Assembly: GCF_001189915.1 (NCBI RefSeq)
Contig: NZ_LFLS01000017.1
Span: 58,901-122,900, forward strand
Reading direction: 5' to 3'
Source: Herbaspirillum autotrophicum
GTDB taxonomy: Bacteria; Pseudomonadota; Gammaproteobacteria; Burkholderiales; Burkholderiaceae_D
Length of the DNA stretch: 64,000 nucleotides
The notes below the pieces were generated by a model. That model was not told where the DNA came from. It ran no database searches and worked only from the letters and a program-made list of their open reading frames with translations. The position numbers and the translations under genes are program-made. Below, in pieces: positions 16,889-26,457 of this stretch (positions are counted from its first letter, which is position 1; the number at the start of each line of letters is the position of its first letter).

Positions 16889-18232
16889 ATGCCGACGTGT
16901 CCGACCTGGCCCGCCGCTTTGACTGCCAGCGCTTACTGGCTGGATCGGGCGCGCGTGCCGCTGGCCTTGCTGGAACCAGCGTTGCAGGTGCGCCATGCCG
17001 TTGGCGGCAGCGCCGTGGCCGAACTGGCGCTGTATATCGAGGACGGCAAGATCGCCGCCTTCGCCGGGCGCGCACCAACGGCCGCCGAATGCAATGCACC
17101 GGTGCTCGATGTGCAGCAGGGATTGATTTTTTCGGGTTGGGTTGATGTGCATACTCACCTGGATAAAAGCCATATCGGCCCGCGCCTGAATGCGCTCGAA
17201 TGTTCGTTGCTGGAAGCCATTGATGCCGCCGGCAGCGATCAGCACCGCTGGACCCGCGACGATCTGCGGCAACGCATGGAATTTTCATTGCGCAGCGCTT
17301 ACGCTTACGGCACCCGCGCATTGCGCACGCATATCGACTGGACGGCGCCCGAGACGCCGCTGGCGTGGGAAGTGATCAGTGAATTGCGCACCGAATGGCG
17401 CGACAAGATCGCGCTTCAGTTCAGTGCCCTGAACACGCTGGCACTGCATGCCGACTCCGATGTCAGCGAGCGCATCGCCCGTACCGTGGCCGCCAGTGGC
17501 GGTGCACTGGGCGCTTTCGTGTATCCTGGCGCTGGTTCGCCACAAGTGCTGGATCGCTTGTTCCGGCTGGCATTGCAATATGATCTGGCGCTCGATTTTC
17601 ATGTCGACGAACACTTGCTCGACAACACCGAAGGCATTTTCGCTATCGCCGCGCTGGCAAAAAAATACGGCAATGGCAAGCGTATCGTCTGCGGCCATTG
17701 CTGTGCCCTGGCAATTGCGCCAGAGCATCGCCGCAATGAAATTCTCGATTTGCTGGCGGCCACCGGCATCACGCTGGTCAGCCTGCCGCAAACCAATCTG
17801 CACCTGCAAGACCGCATGCGCTTGCCGCACATTGCCGGCACTGCGCGCACGCCACGCTTGCGTGGCCTGATGCCGATACATGAAATTGCGGCCCGCAACA
17901 TTCCAGTGGCGCTGGGCTCGGATAACAACCGCGATCCATTTTTCCCGTTCGGTGATCTCGATCCGTGGCAGGCACTGACGCTGGCTGCTTATGCGGCACA
18001 CCTGTCCGACCCGGCATTGCGCTGGAGTCATGCCATTACCAGCACACCAGCGCAGGCGATGCATTTGGCGTGGGATGGCGTGTTGCGGCCAGGCTGCCCG
18101 GCAGAACTGGTGGTGCTGCGCGCGCGCGACAGCGCCGAAGCCTGTGCCCGCCCTCAAAGTGACCGTCGCCTGATTCGCAACGGCCAATTTCACACCGGCG
18201 TGTTGCCGGACTACCGCGAACTGGATCCATGA
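16889..18232 (+). CDS. cytosine-deaminase-like amidohydrolase
   Basis: Metal-dependent amidohydrolase (447 residues). The metal motif DVHTHLDKSH lies near residue 87, DFHVDEHLLD near 235, a CGHC His near 270, and GSDNNRDPFFPFGDLD near 345. The last is the cytosine-deaminase signature in which the DxxxDP stretch binds metal and ring. Substrates in this group include cytosine, isoguanine, creatinine and related ring amides. It is the last enzyme gene before the porin, 22 bases behind the reductase. Deamination or ring opening of the imported heterocycle is inferred. Confidence 0.84.
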   Translation: MPTCPTWPAALTASAYWLDRARVPLALLEPALQVRHAVGGSAVAELALYIEDGKIAAFAGRAPTAAECNAPVLDVQQGLIFSGWVDVHTHLDKSHIGPRLNALECSLLEAIDAAGSDQHRWTRDDLRQRMEFSLRSAYAYGTRALRTHIDWTAPETPLAWEVISELRTEWRDKIALQFSALNTLALHADSDVSERIARTVAASGGALGAFVYPGAGSPQVLDRLFRLALQYDLALDFHVDEHLLDNTEGIFAIAALAKKYGNGKRIVCGHCCALAIAPEHRRNEILDLLAATGITLVSLPQTNLHLQDRMRLPHIAGTARTPRLRGLMPIHEIAARNIPVALGSDNNRDPFFPFGDLDPWQALTLAAYAAHLSDPALRWSHAITSTPAQAMHLAWDGVLRPGCPAELVVLRARDSAEACARPQSDRRLIRNGQFHTGVLPDYRELDP

Positions 18233-18621
18233 TGCCGAGTACGCTGATTCACGGCCCCTGAGCGCCACCTGCCCCACCCCGACACCGTCTCCATGTTGTG
18301 CGCGGCTGCATGCCGCGCCGGGGGATTCTTGCGCGCCGCTGACGGCCGCATCTCCTTTCGCATCGGCGTCTTCTTCGTGTCAGTGCGCTGCCGCACCATG
18401 GCCGCCGTGATCGCATCGCGGCGCCGGCTGCCTGCGCCCTGATGTTTGATCAACACCATCAGAACAGGAGTGCAACCGGCAACAGAAGCAGGTGCGGCCA
18501 AGCCGCGGAAATCAGGAGACCAGCCCGCATGCAAGCTGCCCGACGCAGCATGCATGCTGCCTGAGCACAGCGCAGCAGACGCTGGCCGGGCCAGCCCCAA
18601 TTCAATCAGGACGCCACGGAT
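18233..18621. other. 389-bp region between the amidohydrolase and the porin
   Basis: GC-rich gap with no convincing gene. It holds a very short frame at 18530-18565 (11 codons) behind an AGGAGA site and repeated GCATGC/TGCTGC words at 18529-18563. The porin probably has its own promoter here, but I cannot fix its boxes. Confidence 0.35.
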
Positions 18622-19938
18622 ATGAAAAAATTCAGTTTGAAGGTACCCGCAACAACCCCGTTCATCATCGCGGCCGCCATCGCCGCCGGCACTTGCCAGC
18701 CGTTGCTGGCGCAGGCCGCCGATGCCGCCACAGACAACAGTGCCGGCGACAATCAGGCGGCCACCTTCGCGGAGATGTTCAGCAAAGGAAAAGTCGGCGG
18801 CAATGTGCGCATGATTTACTTTTCTACTCACAACAACTTCTTTTCATCGATTGATCAAGACACCGTCAGCTATGGCGGCAAGCTCGGTTTCACGACCGCC
18901 ACCTTCAATGGCTTTTCCGCCGGCGTCAGCGGTTTCATCCAGCGCGGCATCGGCCATGCCAGCGATCCGGCCAAAGTCGACGGCTATCTGGGACCGAACG
19001 TCACCGCCATGGGCGAGGCCTATTTGAAATGGCAACACGAAAAATTCGATATCACGCTCGGCAACCAACAACTGGAAGTTCCGTTCGCCGGCACCTATGA
19101 CTGGCGCATGGCACCGCAACTGTTCCAGGGTGTCACCGCGCGTTACGGTGATGCCGACAATTACGTCACGGCATTCCGCATGTATCGCTACAAGTCGTAT
19201 ATCGACAATACGTTTACCCGGCAAACTACCTACAACAGCAAGATCGACTATGGCTCCCTGATCGGTACTCAGGAAACCAGCGGGTTCTGGGGCGTGGGCG
19301 GCGAGCGTAGCTGGGCACTCGACTCAGTGATATTGAAAGGTCAGGCGTGGAACATGACTTATCTCGACTACGCCAACCTGACGTATCTGGAAGGCCAGGT
19401 AGCGCAAAAGGAAGGCGACATCAAACCCTTCATCGGCGCCCAACTGTTTTATGAAAACGGCAGCGGTCGTGAAATGCTGGGCAATATCCGCAGCCGGGTC
19501 TATGGTGTGCAGGTCGGAGCCAAAAAGAATTCCATCACCGCCAGTCTCGGCTATGACCGCATCGTACCGGACAGCACTTCCTACGGCAACGGCGCACTGG
19601 TCACGCCGTATGCTCACTATGTCGGTTCCGGTCCGCTGTACGCTCAACCGTTCCTGTCGAGCACGCAAGATCTGGGCGCCGGCAACGCCTATGCCTTCGA
19701 TGTGAACGGTGCCCTCAACGCGCAGTGGTTCATCGGCGGTCGCTATTCGTATATGGATTTGAAGAGCAGCGCTGCTGCGGACAGCATTCGTCAGTCCGAA
19801 TATCTGGCGTATGCGATTTACAAACCGGGCGGCGCACTCAAGAATCTGACCGTCACCAATTTCATTGCCTTGCAATCGCAACCGGGCCAAAGCCGCAACT
19901 ACTGGCAAAACCGGCTGGCGGTGGAATACGCGTTTTAA
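18622..19938 (+). CDS. outer-membrane porin, OprD-like
   Basis: A 438-residue beta-barrel precursor with a long signal peptide (cleavage near AQAA, residue 37) and a C-terminal aromatic residue (VEYAF) for barrel assembly. Strand patterns such as YLKWQHEKFDITLGNQQL and NRLAVEYAF suit the OprD/substrate-specific porin family. Position behind the heterocycle operon suggests it lets the substrate cross the outer membrane. It ends at a strong hairpin shared with the convergent gene. Confidence 0.8.
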   Translation: MKKFSLKVPATTPFIIAAAIAAGTCQPLLAQAADAATDNSAGDNQAATFAEMFSKGKVGGNVRMIYFSTHNNFFSSIDQDTVSYGGKLGFTTATFNGFSAGVSGFIQRGIGHASDPAKVDGYLGPNVTAMGEAYLKWQHEKFDITLGNQQLEVPFAGTYDWRMAPQLFQGVTARYGDADNYVTAFRMYRYKSYIDNTFTRQTTYNSKIDYGSLIGTQETSGFWGVGGERSWALDSVILKGQAWNMTYLDYANLTYLEGQVAQKEGDIKPFIGAQLFYENGSGREMLGNIRSRVYGVQVGAKKNSITASLGYDRIVPDSTSYGNGALVTPYAHYVGSGPLYAQPFLSSTQDLGAGNAYAFDVNGALNAQWFIGGRYSYMDLKSSAAADSIRQSEYLAYAIYKPGGALKNLTVTNFIALQSQPGQSRNYWQNRLAVEYAF

Positions 19939-19957
19939 ATCCGGCCCCTTGCGATCC

Positions 19958-19989
19958 GGGATGATGCGTCAGCAATGACGCATCATCCC
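19958..19989. terminator. bidirectional hairpin between convergent genes
   Basis: Perfect 13-bp inverted repeat GGGATGATGCGTC/GACGCATCATCCC with a six-base loop, 19 bases after the porin stop and 6 bases before the stop of the gene on the other strand. There is no long T run, so termination may be only partly intrinsic, but the stem is the strongest in this region. Confidence 0.65.
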
Positions 19990-19995
19990 GATATA

Positions 19996-20934
19996 TCAAA
20001 AATAGGCAATCTCGCGAATTTCATTGACGCACACCGGCGCGGCATCGGCCGCACTGTTGTCACAACGCTCGCGCATGACCCAATTGCCGCGGGCATCGGT
20101 CTGGTAGTTGCGCCAGAAACTGGCGACATAGGGACCATCACTGCCGGCGCCGGCACGCAGCCGCCTGGCTTGCGGCAACAGTCGGGGGTCATCACTGAAA
20201 TACAGGATTTCCTGCGCGGTGGCTTGCTTGGCCAGATTGCCGCCGGGATGAAAACCCCAGACGATATCGGCTTCGGTCTGGCCCCGCGCAAACGTATTGA
20301 GTGCGGCATCGATGCCGGCGATCTCGGTGCTGGCATTGCCGGTTCTGATGCGTCTGATTTCGCGGCCGCCCTTGAATACCCGTCGCACACCGGCCTGCGC
20401 GGGGGCCGGCCCTTCACGCACCAGCTCTGCCGTATCGCTGCCGTCGGCGCTGCTGTTGAGGGCATAGCGATACAACACGTCGCCCTGGCGAATCGTACGG
20501 ATATTGCCGAACCGGTCGCGCTCGTAGGTGCTCATCACGATTGCGCCGTCTTCGTACTGGCGGAACAATTCCTTCGGATAGCGAGCCTGTTCATCGTAGG
20601 TAAACAACACCATCTCGGTTTTTTGAAATGACGGCCCCTGAGAAGTGAAGGTCGCGGTCTGGCGCACCGTCGACAAGCGCTGCTGGTCGTCATAAGTGAT
20701 CACTTGCTGCAAGCGGTTGGCGGCACCGCACTCGCCGCCGCCAAGATTGTTGCAGGGCGAATCGAGACGGACGCTTTTGACCTTGCCTTGCAGCTTGCCC
20801 TGGAATTGCAGCCCGAATTCGGCTGGTACCGGCACCGCCAGTTCGGCACTGATGAGGTGTTTCACCTCGGCATGCGCCGGCCATGACCAACATCCCAGAA
20901 CGGAAATAAGTATTGCTCGCTTCAAATTCGCCAT
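19996..20934 (-). CDS. secreted protein of unknown function, YD-like motifs
   Basis: A 312-residue protein with a signal peptide (to about AHA, residue 22). The mature part has repeated short phrases of the type ITYDDQQRLSTV, LFTYDEQARYP and YERDRFGNIRTI, which recall RHS/YD repeats that build beta-strands, and paired Cys (CNNLGGGEC; RCDN/VCVN). No enzyme motif is recognised. It is convergent with the porin and stands alone. Confidence 0.6.
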   Translation of the reverse strand: MANLKRAILISVLGCWSWPAHAEVKHLISAELAVPVPAEFGLQFQGKLQGKVKSVRLDSPCNNLGGGECGAANRLQQVITYDDQQRLSTVRQTATFTSQGPSFQKTEMVLFTYDEQARYPKELFRQYEDGAIVMSTYERDRFGNIRTIRQGDVLYRYALNSSADGSDTAELVREGPAPAQAGVRRVFKGGREIRRIRTGNASTEIAGIDAALNTFARGQTEADIVWGFHPGGNLAKQATAQEILYFSDDPRLLPQARRLRAGAGSDGPYVASFWRNYQTDARGNWVMRERCDNSAADAAPVCVNEIREIAYF

Positions 20935-21361
20935 GCATCCGGCCTGTATTGTTTATCACTGATTGCTGCCGCAGTACGATGCTGCAGCCGGCCCCAAATA
21001 TGCCCGCGAGTATAGGTAGTGGCTACAGGAAACGCAAGCAAGGCAGCCGTCGATGAAAATAATCAAAATGACAAGTATCGGCATTCCCGTGCATCACCGC
21101 ATCCGCAGCCGGCCTTGCGATGCGCATTGCTGCCTGCAACGCGATGCATATCGGCGGCGCGCTTGAATGATATTTACGCACAAAAACACAACAAATCATA
21201 TTATTTGCGCATAAAAATTAACTAACAAACACAATAACGCGCACAATAATCTACAAATACGCACTAAACTCCAATCAGTGACATCGCAATTTCAAGCCAA
21301 CCGCCGACCGCTGCGCAGCAATGCGCGGCGCAACAATAAAATTGATCCAGGAGCACGCATC
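20935..21361. other. 427-bp region upstream of hppD with phased CGCA repeats
   Basis: No gene seen. The last 200 bases are very AT-rich and contain four CGCA cores followed by A runs: TTTACGCACAAAA (21173-21185), TTTGCGCATAAAA (21204-21216), CGCACAATAA (from 21240) and ATACGCACTAAA (21258-21269). Core spacings are 31, 32 and 20 bases, close to whole helical turns, so this is probably a regulator binding array for hppD. Confidence 0.45.
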
Positions 21362-22447
21362 ATGTCTGACCTTTTTGATAATCCCATGGGCCTGATCGGC
21401 TTTGAATTCGTCGAATTCGCGTCGCCGCAGCCGAACGTGCTGGAACCGGTATTTGAAAGCATGGGGTTCAGCAAGATCGCCAAACACCGCTCCAAAGACG
21501 TGGTGCTGTACCGTCAGGGCGCCATCAATTTCATCGTCAACAACGAACCGCGCAGCCTCGCCTCTTACTTCGCTGCCGAACACGGGCCGTCTGCCTGTGG
21601 CATGGCGTTCCGCGTCAAGAATGCGCATCAGGCTTATGCCCGGGCACTGGAACTGGGTGCGCAGCCGCTGGAAATTCCGACCGGGCCGATGGAATTGCAT
21701 CTGCCGGCAATCAAGGGCATCGGCGGCGCGCCGTTGTACCTGATCGACCGCTATGAAGAAGGCAAGTCGATCTATGACATCGATTTCGAATTCTTCGAAG
21801 GCGTTGATCGTCATCCCCAAGGCGCGGGCCTCAAGCTGATCGACCATTTGACGCATAACGTCTACCGTGGCCGCATGAGTTACTGGGCGGCGTTCTACGA
21901 GAAACTGTTCAACTTCCGCGAAATCCGTTACTTCGACATCAAGGGTGAATATACCGGTCTGACATCCAAGGCCATGACCGCGCCGGACGGCATGATCCGC
22001 ATTCCGCTCAACGAAGAATCGTCGCGCGGCTCGGGCCAGATTGAAGAATTCCTGATGCAGTTCAATGGCGAAGGGATTCAGCATATTGCGTTGTACACCG
22101 ATGATCTGATCAGCACGCTCGACCAGTTGCGCGCTTCCGGAGTACCGATGATGACGGCGCCGCCGGCGACTTACTACGAAATGCTGGAAGGCCGTTTGCC
22201 GGGCCACGGTGAACCGACCGCCGAGTTGCAGGCGCGCGGCATTCTGCTCGACGGCACCACCGGTGAAAATGGCCAGCGCCTGCTGTTGCAGATTTTTTCG
22301 AATACGGTGCTGGGTCCGGTGTTCTTCGAATTCATTCAGCGCAAGGGCGATGACGGTTTTGGCGAAGGCAATTTCAAGGCGCTGTTCGAATCGATCGAAC
22401 GTGATCAGGTGCGGCGCGGCGTCTTGCAGGCGACGCCGGCAGCCTGA
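21362..22447 (+). CDS. hppD: 4-hydroxyphenylpyruvate dioxygenase
   Basis: Fe(II) enzyme converting 4-hydroxyphenylpyruvate to homogentisate in tyrosine breakdown (361 residues). The two vicinal-oxygen-chelate halves are visible. Iron ligands: His in IDHLTHNV (near residue 163), His in GIQHIALYT (near 242) and Glu in FFEFIQRKG (near 325). The conserved C-terminus [18 protein letters not shown] is intact. The start was set at ATG 21362 behind AGGAGCACGC; upstream in-frame codons are not family-like. No other homogentisate genes are in the window. Confidence 0.95.
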   Translation: MSDLFDNPMGLIGFEFVEFASPQPNVLEPVFESMGFSKIAKHRSKDVVLYRQGAINFIVNNEPRSLASYFAAEHGPSACGMAFRVKNAHQAYARALELGAQPLEIPTGPMELHLPAIKGIGGAPLYLIDRYEEGKSIYDIDFEFFEGVDRHPQGAGLKLIDHLTHNVYRGRMSYWAAFYEKLFNFREIRYFDIKGEYTGLTSKAMTAPDGMIRIPLNEESSRGSGQIEEFLMQFNGEGIQHIALYTDDLISTLDQLRASGVPMMTAPPATYYEMLEGRLPGHGEPTAELQARGILLDGTTGENGQRLLLQIFSNTVLGPVFFEFIQRKGDDGFGEGNFKALFESIERDQVRRGVLQATPAA

Positions 22448-22529
22448 TGCGGCCACACTATCCGGGTCTGGCGGCAATTACCGGCGGCCCCGGTGTCCAG
22501 TGTGCCTTATGCGCGCAACTGATGCGCGT

Positions 22530-23216
22530 TCAGGTATCGCTCCATTGCCGCAACAGATTGTGATAACAACCGATCAGTGTGCGCCGCGCAATCTCGTCGG
22601 CGTTGGTCTGGTTGAGTTTTTGAATCGCGTTGTCCATGTCGAACAACATGCTGCGCTGACCATCATCGCGCACCAGACTTTGTACCCAGAAAAAACAGGC
22701 GGTACGCACGCCGCGCGTGACCGGCGTGACCTGATGCAGACTGGTGGAAGGATAGATCACCATATCGCCGGCTTCCAGCCTGACGCTGTGCGAACCGTAA
22801 GTGTCATCGATCTGCAATTCGCCGCCATCGTAAGATGAGGCCGGCGACAAAAACAACGTGGCCGACACATCGGTGCGAAACTTGCGGCCATTGTGCGGAT
22901 GAATCCGCACGCTGCCGTCGACGTGTGCGCCGAACGTCATGCCTTCGCCATAGCGATTGAACATCGGCGGATACACCAGATTCGGCAACGCCGCGCTGAT
23001 GAAGCGCGGATGCCGCTCGAGCGCACTCAGGATGATTTCCTGACATTGCTGCGCCACCTGCGAACGTTCATCGATCTGCTGATTGAACTTGACGCCGGCG
23101 CCCTGATAACCGGCCGTGATACGCCCGTCCACCCATGCCGGTCCGGCCTGCTCCAGCAATTGACGCACCGCATCCAGTTGCGTGGCGTCGAGTACTTTCG
23201 GGATGGCAATCAGCAT
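22530..23216 (-). CDS. piuC: PKHD-type Fe(II)/2-oxoglutarate dioxygenase PiuC
   Basis: A 228-residue hydroxylase of the PiuC/YbiX family. It has the Fe ligands H-V-D in GAHVDGSVR (near residue 97) and the distal His in TSLHQVTPVTRG (near 160), whose Arg binds 2-oxoglutarate. Family members sit beside catecholate-siderophore receptors (Fiu/PiuA), as here: it follows the receptor gene by 17 bases on the same strand. Likely iron-controlled; substrate unknown. Confidence 0.92.
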   Translation of the reverse strand: MLIAIPKVLDATQLDAVRQLLEQAGPAWVDGRITAGYQGAGVKFNQQIDERSQVAQQCQEIILSALERHPRFISAALPNLVYPPMFNRYGEGMTFGAHVDGSVRIHPHNGRKFRTDVSATLFLSPASSYDGGELQIDDTYGSHSVRLEAGDMVIYPSTSLHQVTPVTRGVRTACFFWVQSLVRDDGQRSMLFDMDNAIQKLNQTNADEIARRTLIGCYHNLLRQWSDT

Positions 23217-23233
23217 GGGTGGTTTCCGTCACA

Positions 23234-25483
23234 TTACATACGATAGTTGACCGACAGCATTGCGGTACGGCCGGTACCCGGCACCGAGCGTCCGCCATCG
23301 GATTGAATCAGTGCATCGTAATACATTTTGTTGGTCAGGTTGAACAGGTTCAGCCGCACATCATATTTTGGCTGGGTATAGGCCAGCGTCGCATCCCAGC
23401 GGGTATAGCCGCCGACCTGCACGGTGTTGGTCGGATTGGCGAAGCGTTGCGACATGTAGGTGGCACCACCGCCGAGTTCCCAGTGCGGCGCCACTTCATA
23501 GGTAGTCCAGGTAGTCAGCGTGTTGCGCGGCGTGTTGACCGGCGTCATGCCGAGCGTGCCATCGACCGCCGATGCCTGAATCACCTGAGCGTTGAGGTAA
23601 GTGTAGCTGGCCGCGACTTGCCACTTCTTGTTGATGCGACCGGTAGCGCCGGCGCGGGCGCCGTTGACGCGCACCGTGCCATCCAGCACATAGACGCCGG
23701 TGCTCACCTGGCTGCGCGCATTTTCCTTGGTGATCTGGAAAATCGCGGCATTCAGCGCCAGACTGTCAGCCAGATCCCACTTGCCGCCAAGTTCATACGA
23801 ACGGTTCTTTTCCGGTGCCAGATTTTGCTGGCCGGAGGTGCCGACCAATTGTTCCAGCGACGGATCAAACGAAGTGCCGTACGACAGATAATACGATTGC
23901 GCCGCTGTTGGTTGCCAGATGCCGCCCAGACGCACGCTCCAGAAATTGATGGTTTGGTCGGCGGCAGCGATGGTGGTATTTTTCGCCACGGTCGGCGTAT
24001 TCAACGAATTGATCGAGTTGCTGACGCTGGCCACATACCGGTCAAAGCGCAAGCCGGTCACCAGCTTGAATTGCTTGCTCAGCTCCATGGTGTCGTTGGC
24101 ATAGGTGGCAATGGTATTGGCCGAACCATTGGCATGATTGCCGGCCTGGCTCACCGCGCTGCTGCCGGCGGCGCTGTAGACCGGATTGATCGCCGGGATG
24201 CAGTCGACATAGCCGCTGGTCGGTGACGACGCGCCGGTCAGTGCCACGCCATTGCAACTGCCATTGCGATAGTAGGCTTGATTGTCGTAGCCATCGTGCC
24301 CGACTTCGACGCCGAACAGCAGATCGTGTTTGATGCCGCCGGCAGTGACCTTGGCCGCCAGTTCGGTCTGATTGAAAATCGAGTAATCGCGAATATCGCG
24401 GTCATGACTTTGTGCCCGCACGAACAGACTGCCCAGCGGCAGGTTGCTGACCCCGGTTACCGGCAACACCGCAAAGCCGGCACCCGACACCGTGCCAAGC
24501 GTGTTCGGTGCGGTTTCCACGGCATTGGTATGGACGTAATTGAATTGGGTCTGATTGCGCAAGGTCACATCCGGCGTGATCTTGTATTTGACGCCGGCGC
24601 CGAGCGCAACCACGTCCTGATTGGTACGGTCGGAATTGAGACCGTAGGCGGTGTTGCGATCAACATTGACCGGATGGCCATTGAGGGCCGGCACGCCGTA
24701 ATCGGGCTGATCATGATTGTGCTGCACCAGCGCCGACAGCGTAATTTCAAGCGGCGTTCCCAGCCCGGTGACGTAAGAACCGGCGAGGCCGAAATCCTGC
24801 ACATTGGTCTGGTTGCGGGTCGTCGCCGCACCATCTTGCGCCATCGCCGAAATGCGCACGGCAGAGGTATCCGACAAGGGTTGATTGTGATCAACCGTGG
24901 TCCGTACCAGGCCATTGCTGGTGACCGACGCGGACACTTCAGTCGCCTGTTTCAGATTGGCTTTCTTGGTGACCTGATTGATCACGCCGCCGGTTGAACC
25001 ACGCCCGAACAACATCGACGACGGTCCCATCAACACTTCCACTTCATCCAGCGCAAAGGTGTCGCGATAATATTGCCCGCGATCACGGAAGCCATCCAGA
25101 TAAATATCGGTACGCGCGGAAAAACCGTTGAGGTTGATGTTGTTGCCGATTTGCCCGCCTTCGGCACCACCCAAGGTGATGCCGGACACATTGCGCAAGG
25201 CATCGGCCAGCGAGGTGGCGCCCTGCGATTGCATCAGCGCTTTGTTGACGATCACCACCGATTGCGGCACGTCATGCAAATCCTGCGGCAGTTTGGACAA
25301 GGAGGTGGTCGCAGTACTGAAATCGCGATCACGCTCACCCTCGACCACGACATCTTTGAGCGCGGACTGTTGGGAGGTGGTGCCGGTGCTGCTGTTGGTA
25401 CCGGCAGCTTGTTGGGCCAGGGCCGGCAACGGCGCGGCAAATACCGCGACCAGCGCGGCAGCAAGAGGAGTAAGACGGTTCAT
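23234..25483 (-). CDS. TonB-dependent catecholate siderophore receptor, Fiu/PiuA-like
   Basis: Outer-membrane receptor of 749 residues. Signal peptide ends near ALAQ (residue 23). The plug domain contains VPQSVVIVNKALM and the LMGPSSMLFGRGSTGGVINQVTKK motif of siderophore receptors; the barrel follows to a C-terminal SVNYRM. Pairing with piuC is typical of Fiu/PiuA importers of monomeric catechols. I chose the start at the signal-peptide Met (25483); a longer frame to 25582 adds no signal-like sequence. It is divergent from an OmpR-type regulator. Confidence 0.9.
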   Translation of the reverse strand: MNRLTPLAAALVAVFAAPLPALAQQAAGTNSSTGTTSQQSALKDVVVEGERDRDFSTATTSLSKLPQDLHDVPQSVVIVNKALMQSQGATSLADALRNVSGITLGGAEGGQIGNNINLNGFSARTDIYLDGFRDRGQYYRDTFALDEVEVLMGPSSMLFGRGSTGGVINQVTKKANLKQATEVSASVTSNGLVRTTVDHNQPLSDTSAVRISAMAQDGAATTRNQTNVQDFGLAGSYVTGLGTPLEITLSALVQHNHDQPDYGVPALNGHPVNVDRNTAYGLNSDRTNQDVVALGAGVKYKITPDVTLRNQTQFNYVHTNAVETAPNTLGTVSGAGFAVLPVTGVSNLPLGSLFVRAQSHDRDIRDYSIFNQTELAAKVTAGGIKHDLLFGVEVGHDGYDNQAYYRNGSCNGVALTGASSPTSGYVDCIPAINPVYSAAGSSAVSQAGNHANGSANTIATYANDTMELSKQFKLVTGLRFDRYVASVSNSINSLNTPTVAKNTTIAAADQTINFWSVRLGGIWQPTAAQSYYLSYGTSFDPSLEQLVGTSGQQNLAPEKNRSYELGGKWDLADSLALNAAIFQITKENARSQVSTGVYVLDGTVRVNGARAGATGRINKKWQVAASYTYLNAQVIQASAVDGTLGMTPVNTPRNTLTTWTTYEVAPHWELGGGATYMSQRFANPTNTVQVGGYTRWDATLAYTQPKYDVRLNLFNLTNKMYYDALIQSDGGRSVPGTGRTAMLSVNYRM

Positions 25484-25790
25484 GTGATAGTCAGCGAAAA
25501 AGTTGGCCTCAGGGAAGCAGATTTTTTGGCTGGCTACGATGGCGCGAAGGCCCTTGGCTGGCGGTTGCGGATGTGCAGACATTGCAGAAACACAATGTTT
25601 TTTTGTTATCCGCCAGACTACCTGTCACATCTTTCAATTCGCTGACCGGGTGCTGACAAACCGCTGACAATAAAAAATAAATACGAATTAGTTACCAGAA
25701 CGCTACAATCAGCAACAAAGGTCGCGCAGCAAGAAAATCAAACCTTCCCGTCCGGACAAATGCGACGCCGGATGCCATCATGAGTGAGCT
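25484..25790. other. divergent promoter region, siderophore receptor / response regulator
   Basis: A 307-bp region carrying both promoters. The side near the regulator is AT-rich and contains the phased GCTGAC repeat described separately. No obvious Fur box could be fixed by eye. Confidence 0.5.
25641..25668 (+). promoter_or_regulatory. three GCTGAC repeats phased at 11 bp (OmpR-family type site)
   Basis: GCTGAC occurs at 25641, 25652 and 25663, exactly 11 bases apart, followed by an A/T run. Tandem repeats at one helical turn are how PhoB/OmpR-family dimers bind. The nearest candidate regulator is the orphan response regulator starting at 25791, so autoregulation and control of the divergent receptor are inferred. 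A near-identical array lies at 36529-36556. Confidence 0.55.
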
Positions 25791-26453
25791 ATGCGCGTAC
25801 TTCTGGCGGAAGATAATCTGGTACTGGCCGATGGTCTGTCCCGTGTTCTGAAAACCCACGGAATGGAAGTCGATACGGTACACAATGGCATTGATGCCGA
25901 TGCCCTGCTGCAACGCAACGGTATCGGGGTTCTGGTGCTCGATATCGGCTTGCCCGGAATCGATGGTTTTGAAGTGATCCGCCGGCTGCGTGGCCGCAGC
26001 AGCAATATTCCGGTGATTCTGCTGACCGCCCGCGACACCATCTCCGACCGCGTGCACGGCCTCGATCTGGGCGCCGACGACTATCTGATCAAACCGTTTG
26101 CGACACCGGAACTGGTGGCGCGCATCAAGGCCCTGATCCGGCGCAGCAATCCGCAAGTCGAGCAATTGCGGGTCGGTGGGCTATGTCTCGACCTGCGCGG
26201 CAAGCGCGCCACGATTCACGACCTCCATGTCGATTTTTCCGTGCGCGAATGGTCGCTGCTGGAATACCTGATGCAACACACTACCCGCGTCGTGTCGAAA
26301 CAACAAATTCTCGACGCCATCGTACCGTGGGGCGAAGAAGTCACGCCCAACGCCATCGAAGTGTACGTGTCTCGCATCCGCCTCAAGATCGCCGGCGCCG
26401 GCGTTGTCATTCGCACCATACGCGGCTTCGGCTACATGCTGGAAGTGGAATGA
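25791..26453 (+). CDS. OmpR/PhoB-family response regulator without adjacent kinase
   Basis: A 220-residue regulator. Receiver domain (residues 1-115) has the acidic pair in LLAEDN, the phospho-acceptor in LVLDIGLP (about D51) and DDYLIKPF; the winged helix spans about 125-218 and ends TIRGFGYMLE. No histidine kinase lies beside it; the next gene is a convergent GST. Divergent placement next to the siderophore receptor and the phased repeats in between suggest it controls iron-type or envelope genes. Confidence 0.88.
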   Translation: MRVLLAEDNLVLADGLSRVLKTHGMEVDTVHNGIDADALLQRNGIGVLVLDIGLPGIDGFEVIRRLRGRSSNIPVILLTARDTISDRVHGLDLGADDYLIKPFATPELVARIKALIRRSNPQVEQLRVGGLCLDLRGKRATIHDLHVDFSVREWSLLEYLMQHTTRVVSKQQILDAIVPWGEEVTPNAIEVYVSRIRLKIAGAGVVIRTIRGFGYMLEVE

Positions 26454-26457
26454 GACT

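Noticed and set aside
18530..18565. 11-codon frame after AGGAGA before the porin, possible leader peptide
   Set aside because: No attenuator-like hairpins or codon pattern that would make it a leader.
22453..22506. CACACT ... AGTGTG arms between hppD and piuC as a terminator
   Set aside because: Short arms, very long loop and no T run.
23135..24226. 363-codon open frame opposite the siderophore receptor
   Set aside because: Antisense to well-conserved barrel sequence, no motif.
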